IMG/VR virus record: IMGVR_UViG_3300025118_002664
Coordinates: 1 to 47,322 of that record
Direction: 5' to 3' (one strand)
Length of the DNA: 47,322 nucleotides
Origin: a virus
Part shown: positions 1 through 6,320 of the stretch, piece by piece
Position numbering within the stretch: the first letter of the stretch is position 1
How the letters are laid out: every line of letters starts with the position of its first letter
Translations under genes and position numbers: made by a program
The notes under the pieces: model-generated
Seen by the model: the letters and a program-made list of their open reading frames with translations, nothing else
What the model was told of the DNA's origin: nothing
Database searches by the model: none

Positions 1-693
1 CAAATGGTTGTCGGCGGGGAGGAGTTCGCAGACATTCAACAAGGAACAGGCAGTCCTTACTATGTTTTAGGTAATTATAACGATATGGAATGTTCTGTCC
101 GTGGTGGAACCAGTCTCTCCACTGGCTATCTCAGAATTGATAGAGACGATGGTAATATTGCCATCCACACAGTTAACCCAGGCTACAGATTCCAAGTGAA
201 TGGTAATACATATATATCTGGAACTCACACAGTATCTTCAACAAAAAGTTTCTCAATTGACCATCCGCTTGCTTCAAAAAGAGATACACATAGATTAATA
301 CACAGTGTGATAGAGGGCCCGCGGGCAGATCTCATGTATCGTGGCAAGGTTGCTCTCTCAAGCGGTACTGCAACAGTTAATATTGACACCGCAGAAGGAA
401 TGACCGAAGGAACATTTGAAGTATTATGTCGTGCTGACGAAGCACAGGTTTGGGTTCAAAATAATTCTGGATGGGACGCTGTTCGTGGATCGGTGTCTGG
501 AAATACCTTGACTATTAATTGTCAGGATACTAATTCAACAGCTGAAGTATCATGGATAGTTGTTGCTGAAAGACAAGATCCTGACGTTAAGACTTCTGAT
601 GTGACCGATTCTGATGGCCGTATCATAGTAGAACTCGTAAAGAACGCTAATTTTGTTAACTCAGTTATAGAAACTTACGAAAGTTTAGATTAG
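1..693 (+). CDS. Tail fibre-like / structural protein, C-terminal part (5' truncated by window)
   Basis: The reading frame is open from the first base of the window, so only the last 230 codons are seen and the true start lies upstream. About residues 80-115 carry a KSFSIDHP stretch followed by HSVIEGPRADLMYRGK. I recognise this block from the C-terminal part of fibre and other structural proteins of marine T4-like phages. The segment after it (SSGTATVNID onward) is rich in short beta-strand-like Thr/Ser/Val repeats, as in fibre tips. No transmembrane segment is visible. The assignment rests on this motif and on the tail genes downstream. A non-fibre virion decoration protein is possible. Confidence 0.6.
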   Translation, partial: QMVVGGEEFADIQQGTGSPYYVLGNYNDMECSVRGGTSLSTGYLRIDRDDGNIAIHTVNPGYRFQVNGNTYISGTHTVSSTKSFSIDHPLASKRDTHRLIHSVIEGPRADLMYRGKVALSSGTATVNIDTAEGMTEGTFEVLCRADEAQVWVQNNSGWDAVRGSVSGNTLTINCQDTNSTAEVSWIVVAERQDPDVKTSDVTDSDGRIIVELVKNANFVNSVIETYESLD

Positions 694-725
694 TAAAATA
701 ATAATTAATAGGAGAAATAATAGTT

Positions 726-1076
726 ATGGCAATATCATATTTATGGAAGATCAGTTCATTACAGGTAGAGTATAGTTCGGCCAGTTTGTCGGATGTAGTT
801 ACTAGTGTGGGGTGGTCATATAGTGGCAATATTGCATCTACTTCAAGTTTGGGTATTTCTGGTAGTTTTGGTGGTAACAGTAGTGGGAGGGCTGGTGTTG
901 TCCCTGCTTCTTCCGCTAGTTTTGTTAGTTATGAAAATTTAACGGAACCTCTTGTTATAGGGTGGGTAACCGCTTCATTGGGAGATGCAACCATAACAAA
1001 CATACAAACTGACATAAGTAAGTCTATTGCAGGACAACTTAATCCAATTGTTGGACGTAAGGTTAAACCTTGGTAG
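726..1076 (+). CDS. Small protein, first copy of a tandem paralogous pair
   Basis: This 116-residue protein has unknown function. It is clearly paralogous to the next gene: both begin MAI-Y-W, share YSSASL, TSSLG, GSF, WVTASLGD and QLNP, and end in PW at nearly equal length. The composition is rich in Ser, Thr, Val and Gly with a single-domain beta-rich look, and there is no signal peptide. An AGGAG ribosome binding site lies about 10 bases before the ATG. It sits between a fibre-like gene and tail genes, so a virion or tail-associated role is plausible, but this is only inferred from position. Confidence 0.7.
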   Translation: MAISYLWKISSLQVEYSSASLSDVVTSVGWSYSGNIASTSSLGISGSFGGNSSGRAGVVPASSASFVSYENLTEPLVIGWVTASLGDATITNIQTDISKSIAGQLNPIVGRKVKPW

Positions 1077-1083
1077 TGGGGCC

Positions 1084-1112
1084 TTGACAAATTAATTAAT
1101 GGTGTATATATT
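1084..1112 (+). promoter_or_regulatory. Sigma70-type promoter upstream of the second paralog
   Basis: A perfect TTGACA (1084-1089) is followed after exactly 17 bases by TATATT (1107-1112), in the 70-base gap before the gene at 1147. The same arrangement recurs after the second paralog and before gp32 and gp45, which makes chance unlikely. It would be read by host RNA polymerase, so it is probably early or middle. Confidence 0.75.
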
Positions 1113-1146
1113 ATAGTAGACTTTAAATTATTTAGGAAATTTAATT

Positions 1147-1503
1147 ATGGCAATAACGTATGATTGGAACTTTGACCCACTGGAGGTAACGTACAGTTCA
1201 GCCAGTTTGGATAATGTAGTTAGTGTTGTACATTGGCAGTATACTGCTGAAACCGTAGGTACATCAAGTTTAGGTGTTACTGGTAGTTTTTATGGAAGAA
1301 GTATAGGAACTGTTAGTCTTGATCCAGTTGCTTCTGCTGATTTTGTTGCTTATGCTAGTTTAACTGAAGACCTTGTAGAAGGGTGGGTAACGGCTTCGTT
1401 GGGCGATGACCGTGTAGCAGAAATATCAGCGAATGTGAGTAAATCACTTGCAGACCAACTCAACCCACCGACAGGTAAAGTAGAAGGTGGAGTTCCTTGG
1501 TAA
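1147..1503 (+). CDS. Small protein, second copy of the tandem paralogous pair
   Basis: This 118-residue paralog of the preceding gene has roughly 45-50% identical positions by eye, strongest in YSSASL, SSLGVTGSF, LTEDLVEGWVTASLGDD and the C-terminal PW. Function is unknown. An AGGAA ribosome binding site lies about 10 bases before the ATG, and a TTGACA-N17-TATATT promoter sits just upstream. The duplication includes the promoter-bearing 3' flank, so the cassette was copied together with its regulatory sequence. It could be a minor virion protein or a host-directed early protein; the strong promoter fits the latter. Confidence 0.7.
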   Translation: MAITYDWNFDPLEVTYSSASLDNVVSVVHWQYTAETVGTSSLGVTGSFYGRSIGTVSLDPVASADFVAYASLTEDLVEGWVTASLGDDRVAEISANVSKSLADQLNPPTGKVEGGVPW

Positions 1504-1510
1504 TGGGGTC

Positions 1511-1539
1511 TTGACAAGCAAATCAATAATGGTTATATT
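1511..1539 (+). promoter_or_regulatory. Sigma70-type promoter, duplicate of the one at 1084
   Basis: TTGACA (1511-1516), a 17-base spacer and TATATT (1534-1539) lie in the gap before the gene at 1570. The bases around it (TGG-TA-TGGGG just before the -35 box) match those at 1074-1083, so this is the duplicated promoter of the paralogous cassette. Confidence 0.75.
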
Positions 1540-1569
1540 AAACATGTTAAATAATTTTTAGGAGGTTAC

Positions 1570-1914
1570 ATGGCTAAGAAGAAAGATAATGGTGAAGCAC
1601 AAATTGAGAGTACATTTCCGCCCGCACCTAAATTGGTAGATGCACCGGAAGTTCCTGAGATTCCAATGGGTGCACCTGTCGGGGCTCCGCAGCAACCACA
1701 ATATAATGTTGCAGATGAATGTCCAGTTCCAAGAGCTCTTTCTGTTCTTATCAATAATTCAAATACAACCCTTCAACAGACTCAGCAGCGACTTATGACA
1801 GATATTAATGAATCTGCTAATGAACTCATGGGTATGATGGAACTTTCATCAGAAGAGGGATGGCTTTTGGATATTGAGGGGCAACGCTTTGTCAGGGTTG
1901 AACCAGTTCAGTAG
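1570..1914 (+). CDS. Small proline-rich protein of unknown function
   Basis: This 114-residue protein has a strong AGGAGG ribosome binding site 4-5 bases before its ATG. Residues 1-8 are basic (MAKKKDNG). Residues about 17-45 are Pro/Ala-rich and probably disordered (PPAPK, PEVPEIP, GAPVGAPQQP). The rest is predicted helical and acidic, ending FVRVEPVQ. There is no recognised family and no catalytic motif. The Pro-rich linker followed by a compact domain would suit a small virion or adaptor protein. It is followed two bases later by the SNF2 helicase gene and probably shares its transcript from the promoter at 1511. Confidence 0.65.
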   Translation: MAKKKDNGEAQIESTFPPAPKLVDAPEVPEIPMGAPVGAPQQPQYNVADECPVPRALSVLINNSNTTLQQTQQRLMTDINESANELMGMMELSSEEGWLLDIEGQRFVRVEPVQ

Positions 1915-1916
1915 GA

Positions 1917-3773
1917 ATGATACATGATTCTGCTGAATCGGTTGTTTTCCCGTTCGGCAAATACAAGGGATATACCCTTGCTCATGTAATCAGAGAACAC
2001 CCACATTACATATATTGGATAAGAGACAATGCGGACTTTTCTCCTCTTTGGAGAGAGGCCGTTTCTCTTGCGCTCCAAAATAAGGATGTTGGTCAATTAG
2101 ACCTACCCCGCGTAAAAACAACCCAAGTATTTGGGAAACAAAAAAAGACGGTAGAAATATCAGAAGTCAATGAGACTACTGCTAAAATTAATATGCCGTA
2201 TGACAGATCTTTGATTGAACGGTTTAAGTTTGAGATTGATGGTCGCAAATGGAATGATAAAGAGAAACATTGGCGGTTTCCAATTGTTCAACTTCCAAAA
2301 GTAGTTTCTATTATAAAAAATTACGAGGTTAAATGTACTCGTAAAATTAAGAAACTTTATAAAGAACTTTTAGAAGAAACTAAAGTCCGACATGAGGTTC
2401 GTGAGAAGGAAGACACGGATTTCGAAATGCCAGAATTAAATCTGCCTTTATTTAATTTCCAACGCGTTGGTGTAGAGTTTGTATATCATACGGGTGGTAG
2501 AGCTATGATTGCTGATCAGCCAGGATTGGGCAAAACTGTTCAGGCGATTGCGTATGCTCGGTTGATGAAGTTTAAAACTCTGGTTATTTCTCCATTATCT
2601 GTGGTACTTAATTGGAGAAAAGAGATTGAGAAATTTACGAATTTAGATTCTACTATTTGGACCACCAAAGATGTAGATGGTGATTTAGATAATCAATTTC
2701 ATATCATAAATTATGATGCAGTTAGAAAAGTCCATGATGTTTTGGCAAAACTGGATTTTGATATGTTGGTATGTGATGAAGCTACTTTTCTAAAAAACCG
2801 TAATACCTTACGGTTTAAATCTATCCTTGGTTCGTGGAGAGAGAGAAAACGATTTCCTGGCATTAAAACAGATCATATTATTTTCTTAACTGGAACTCCG
2901 GTCATGTCCAGACCCATAGAAGCGTTTACTCTTCTTAATGTATTGGATCGTGAACGATTTAATAATTTCTATCATTTTACTCAGCGTTATGGTGGATGGA
3001 AAGGTATGCCGGTTAGAAACTTAAAAGAACTTCACGAACGAACTAAAGATCTAACCATTCGGAGAAAGAAATCAGAAGTTCTACCCGAATTACCAGATAA
3101 ACAAAGAAATGATTTGTATATTGATATGTCATTTTCAGAACGAAAGGAATATAAAAATATTCTAGATGAGATTTTTGGAGAGTGGCGTTTTTCTGGAAAA
3201 CCATCTGTAGCGTCTATGCCAAAGATTCAATCGTATTTGACCGATCAAAAGATTCCAAGACTTAAAGAAATTATTGATGAGTATTTGGATAATGATAGGT
3301 CCATTTTAGTATTTGGTTGTTTCATTGATCCTCTAAAACGATTAGCGGAACATTATGGATATGATGCTGCTTTATTTCACGGTGGCATGAACAAAAAGAA
3401 ACGCCAAGACGCAATAGATCGGTTGGTGAATGGAGAGGCTAAGGTTGGGTTCTTCTCTCTTAAAGCTGCGGGCATGGGTATTGACGGACTACAATCCGTA
3501 ATAGATACGGTGATATTTATAGACAGGGATTGGGTTCCTGCTAACCACGAACAGGCAGAAGATCGAATCCATAGAATTGGCCAAGATAATAAGGTTCAGG
3601 TTTATTATATGACGGTTGAAAATACTATTGATGTGTACATGAGTGAGTTGATAGGCGAGAAACAACAGATTGCATCACAGATAGTAGATGGTGAGATTAT
3701 AAATTCAGTTAACACAAAATCTATCTTTAATGACTTTGTGAAGAAACTATCTTGGGAAAAACTGAAATTGTAA
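1917..3773 (+). CDS. SNF2-family (SMARCAL1/HARP-like) DNA helicase/translocase with N-terminal ExoX-C-like domain
   Basis: This predicted ATP-driven DNA translocase has 618 residues. Residues 10-35 (FPFGKYKGYTL, YIYWI) resemble the small domain found at the C-terminus of exonuclease X and in DUF3820 proteins. Residues 90-135 look like a HARP annealing-helicase domain. The SNF2 motor follows: motif I QPGLGKT at 201-207, motif II DEAT at 287-290 (a variant of DEAH), motif III LTGTP at 324-328, a second lobe with FHGG at 487-490, and motif VI QAEDRIHRIGQ at 546-556. HARP proteins anneal RPA-coated strands and remodel stalled forks, so a role in phage fork repair is inferred, analogous to T4 UvsW. 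Its place beside tail genes is odd for a replication enzyme. Confidence 0.85.
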   Translation: MIHDSAESVVFPFGKYKGYTLAHVIREHPHYIYWIRDNADFSPLWREAVSLALQNKDVGQLDLPRVKTTQVFGKQKKTVEISEVNETTAKINMPYDRSLIERFKFEIDGRKWNDKEKHWRFPIVQLPKVVSIIKNYEVKCTRKIKKLYKELLEETKVRHEVREKEDTDFEMPELNLPLFNFQRVGVEFVYHTGGRAMIADQPGLGKTVQAIAYARLMKFKTLVISPLSVVLNWRKEIEKFTNLDSTIWTTKDVDGDLDNQFHIINYDAVRKVHDVLAKLDFDMLVCDEATFLKNRNTLRFKSILGSWRERKRFPGIKTDHIIFLTGTPVMSRPIEAFTLLNVLDRERFNNFYHFTQRYGGWKGMPVRNLKELHERTKDLTIRRKKSEVLPELPDKQRNDLYIDMSFSERKEYKNILDEIFGEWRFSGKPSVASMPKIQSYLTDQKIPRLKEIIDEYLDNDRSILVFGCFIDPLKRLAEHYGYDAALFHGGMNKKKRQDAIDRLVNGEAKVGFFSLKAAGMGIDGLQSVIDTVIFIDRDWVPANHEQAEDRIHRIGQDNKVQVYYMTVENTIDVYMSELIGEKQQIASQIVDGEIINSVNTKSIFNDFVKKLSWEKLKL

Positions 3774-3775
3774 TC

Positions 3776-3783
3776 TATTTATA
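3776..3783 (+). promoter_or_regulatory. Candidate late-promoter motif (TATTTATA)
   Basis: CTATTTATA starts two bases after the helicase stop codon, 40 bases before the gp26-like start. Similar motifs precede three other genes at 31-33 bases. The exact reverse complement is the T4 late consensus TATAAATA, so polarity is uncertain, but the regular spacing upstream of + strand genes favours a sense-strand role. Confidence 0.4.
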
Positions 3784-3815
3784 TATGTTACAGTAAAACA
3801 GGAGTTGTAAATGTT

Positions 3816-4580
3816 ATGAGTGATTTAATGTATCCCGTAGAAATTGTTACCCTTCCAAGTCAAGGGAAATATTATCCAAAGGGACACCCGTTACGAGAAA
3901 GTGGTGGTCAGTTGGAATTGAAAGGTATGACCGCCAAAGAAGAAGATATTTTGACAAGTACCAATTTGATTGCAAATGGTACGGTTATGGACAGGTTAAT
4001 GGAAAGTTTGGTGGTTCATAAGGGTGTAAAACCAGCAGATTTAAATACAGGAGATCTTAATGCTGTCGTGATCGCTTCCAGAGTTTTAGCTTATGGTAAA
4101 GATTATCCGATAGAAATTGATTGTGACTCATGTGAAGAAAAAATAGAACATACAGTAGATTTGACTCAGTTGGAAAGTCCAGATGATTTGATTGATGTCA
4201 ATGAAGATGGACATCATCAGTTTGTTACGGAAACGGGATTGAATATTACTGTTAGACCGTTAACGCGTGGTGATGAACTGGATATAGAAAATACTGACAA
4301 AATATTGAGTAAAAGATATAGCAAGGGACTTACAACTAGTGTAACATCTAGATTGAAACAGATTATTGTTTCTATTAATGGCGAAACAGATAAAAGTATT
4401 CTGTCAAGCATGGTGGAAAATTTGGTTGTTAAAGATTCTAAATTAATTAGAGAGGAATTTGACAAAATTAACCCATCAATTGATATGACAATGGAAGTTA
4501 CTTGTGAAGGTTGTGGTCACACGATGAAGGGGGGTATGCCCATTGGGCTAAACTTTTTTTGGCCTGACATCGGAATATAG
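3816..4580 (+). CDS. 26: Baseplate hub assembly protein, gp26-like (T4 baseplate family)
   Basis: This 254-residue protein matches the T4-like gp26 baseplate family. The N-terminus has the typical VTLPSQGKYYP and LKGMTAKEEDIL blocks. Two CxxC knuckles (CDSC near 105 and CEGC near 231) resemble the Cys pairs of gp26 proteins and may bind zinc. In T4 the protein is needed for hub assembly and behaves as an assembly factor. The 3' end (4551-4580) contains a T7 run where a +1 or -2 shift would replace the last residues with a 73-residue extension from the overlapping frame. The start is the ATG at 3816. An earlier ATG at 3811 gives only Met-Leu-stop overlapping this start. The GGAG site at 3801-3804 lies in the loop of a weak 5-bp hairpin. 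Confidence 0.75.
   Translation: MSDLMYPVEIVTLPSQGKYYPKGHPLRESGGQLELKGMTAKEEDILTSTNLIANGTVMDRLMESLVVHKGVKPADLNTGDLNAVVIASRVLAYGKDYPIEIDCDSCEEKIEHTVDLTQLESPDDLIDVNEDGHHQFVTETGLNITVRPLTRGDELDIENTDKILSKRYSKGLTTSVTSRLKQIIVSINGETDKSILSSMVENLVVKDSKLIREEFDKINPSIDMTMEVTCEGCGHTMKGGMPIGLNFFWPDIGI
4554..4560 (+). promoter_or_regulatory. Candidate programmed frameshift site (T7) at the end of gp26
   Basis: In the gp26 frame the codons are AAC TTT TTT TGG. The frame used by the short downstream ORF has a stop (TAA, 4549-4551) immediately before this run and is then open through 4779. A +1 or -2 slip on the seven Ts would join gp26 residue 248 to GLTSEYRLAVHDLL and onward. P2 E/E' also slips on a T-rich heptamer, though by -1. 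A homopolymer sequencing error is the main alternative. Confidence 0.5.
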
Positions 4581-4599
4581 ATTAGCGGTTCACGATTTA

Positions 4600-4782
4600 T
4601 TGGTTACTCTTAGCATGAATGTGGATGGTTTCTCTTTTGAAACATGGTATAACATGCCAATTCAACTGAGGAATCATTATGTTACGGTTATAAAAGAAAA
4701 GGTTGAAGAAAAAAATAAAAGAGCACAGTTACAAGCACAACAACAAACACAACGTTTTTCCAAGTTTAGAGGAACTAAATAA
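4600..4782 (+). CDS. Short overlapping frame: probable frameshift extension of gp26 (gp51/tail-assembly-chaperone-like)
   Basis: This small frame ends at 4782, one base into the tape-measure gene. It has no convincing start: the first possible codons are TTG at 4600 and ATG at 4615, and neither has a Shine-Dalgarno sequence. The frame is open from 4552, inside gp26, and the residues there (GLTSEYRLAVHDLLVTLSM) read like real protein continuing into the block FSFETWYNMPIQLRNHYV. I recognise this second block as similar to the extensions of phage tail-assembly chaperones. The C-terminus is Lys/Gln-rich and probably helical. The likely product is a gp26 fusion of about 321 residues. Independent translation coupled to gp26 remains possible. 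Confidence 0.6.
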   Translation: MVTLSMNVDGFSFETWYNMPIQLRNHYVTVIKEKVEEKNKRAQLQAQQQTQRFSKFRGTK

Positions 4783-6320
4783 TGGCTGTATTAAAACTTG
4801 CTGTTGAGGATCGAGATTTATTTATTGAACTTAAAGATGCACTGTTAAAGTTAGAGGGTGGTATTCAACAGAAGTCTGAAAGCGATGAAGAAAATACTAG
4901 GCAAAGGGGTCAATCTGAAGGCAGTCTTACTACTATGCTTAATAAGCTTTCTTTCGGAATCCCCGGCACAGGCATACGACTCTTTGGACTTGGTGATTTT
5001 TTAACACAACTTAAAAAGGCAAAAGGGCCCCTAGAAAGATTTACGGTAGGGTTGGGAATGGGTGTTACTGCTCTTACCGCGTTCAATGAAGGTTTAGCTG
5101 TTTTAGCTAGGCAATTAGGTGGCACGACCCAAAGACAAGCTTTGGGGTTCGGGTTCGGAGCAGCTGGTCAGATGATAGGAATAAATGACGGACTTCGACT
5201 CAGAGGGCCCGGCGGAGCAGCTAGAGCGGTTCGTGGGGCTGGGCAAATCGCGGGAGAATTTGGCGGATTGGTTAGTCCACAGGCCGCAGCACGATTTGGC
5301 GATTTAGCACTTGATCTGGGTGTTAGTACTAACGATTTGACAAGATTAACAAGACTTTTCCAAGCCAATATACTGGGAACAGAAGCAGCTATAAATCAGT
5401 TTAGGCAAGTTGGTATTGGTGGCACAGTTGCTGCTACAGAATTAGCTAAAAGTGGAGACGCAGTAGCTCGAGCAGGTGGAGAGTTTAATAAATTTATTGT
5501 TCGTGGTATTGCTAATGCTAAAAAGCTTGGGTTGGAATTTTCTGAAATAGATAAGAATTTAACGGGATTTGCTACAGATTTTGAAGGAACCGTAGAAGGT
5601 TTTGCTCAATTAAGAGCGGTCCTTCCCGGCTTTGCTGTTGATTTTGGTCAATTGATGTCTGTTGCTTTAACAGGAACGACAGAGGAATATACCGATTTAA
5701 TCAGAACTGGATTGGTTGGGGCAGGAGTTGGAGTTAACACACAGTTAAGACGGGACCAAGCCGGCATAATAAGGCAAATGACTGGCTTTTCCGCAGACCA
5801 AGTACAAAGAATTGTTGATAATCAAGAAGTTGATTTCGATTTCAAAGTAGATCTTGATACCAAAAGAAATAGTTTATTGCAATCCCAAATCACTATACTC
5901 ATGAGCATTCTTGGCGCGGTTGGCGGTGCGGGTGGTAGCGGACTTGTGACCGCGGGCGCGACGAGTGCACTCGCACTGTCGAACCCGAAAGCAAGGGCCG
6001 GCGCGGCTGGCGTCATGAGGCTTGGATCTAAATGGGCGATGAGAGCCGGTATTGCTGGTCTTATCGCTGGGGGTTTGGCTTACGGTGCTACAGAGTTGTT
6101 TATGGACGATTTTGTTTATCGGCCAGGCAAACCCCCCATTCCGTTTAATCCCAAAGACACTATAGTTGGAGTAAAAAATCCTGCAAGTTTAGGTGGGGGT
6201 GTCGATACCAATGCACTCGCAGGTGCTATGGCTGGTGCTTTGAATGGTATAACAGTTGAGATGAGAGATCTTGATAAGGCTATAATGAGATTACCCGAAG
6301 GTGCTATAAGGAACGCCTGA
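4782..6320 (+). CDS. Tape-measure-like tail protein (gp29 position)
   Basis: This 512-residue protein is rich in Ala and Gly, largely helical and has few Cys. Residues about 370-443 are strongly hydrophobic (ILMSILGAVGG, AGIAGLIAGGLAYGATELF), as in tape-measure proteins that carry membrane-active segments. It follows the assembly-chaperone pair directly (TAATG overlap) and precedes the tube-cap, LysM and hub genes, the usual place for a tape measure; T4 gp29 is about 590 residues. It would set tail-tube length from the hub and be ejected with DNA. The codon region around 5925-6010 is unusually GC-rich compared with the neighbours. The function is assigned from context and composition, since the sequence itself carries no diagnostic motif. 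Confidence 0.6.
   Translation: MAVLKLAVEDRDLFIELKDALLKLEGGIQQKSESDEENTRQRGQSEGSLTTMLNKLSFGIPGTGIRLFGLGDFLTQLKKAKGPLERFTVGLGMGVTALTAFNEGLAVLARQLGGTTQRQALGFGFGAAGQMIGINDGLRLRGPGGAARAVRGAGQIAGEFGGLVSPQAAARFGDLALDLGVSTNDLTRLTRLFQANILGTEAAINQFRQVGIGGTVAATELAKSGDAVARAGGEFNKFIVRGIANAKKLGLEFSEIDKNLTGFATDFEGTVEGFAQLRAVLPGFAVDFGQLMSVALTGTTEEYTDLIRTGLVGAGVGVNTQLRRDQAGIIRQMTGFSADQVQRIVDNQEVDFDFKVDLDTKRNSLLQSQITILMSILGAVGGAGGSGLVTAGATSALALSNPKARAGAAGVMRLGSKWAMRAGIAGLIAGGLAYGATELFMDDFVYRPGKPPIPFNPKDTIVGVKNPASLGGGVDTNALAGAMAGALNGITVEMRDLDKAIMRLPEGAIRNA

Noticed and set aside
4217-4465. Minus-strand open frames here and at many other places
   Set aside because: They are shadows of well-supported + strand genes, lack ribosome sites and show no recognisable protein features.
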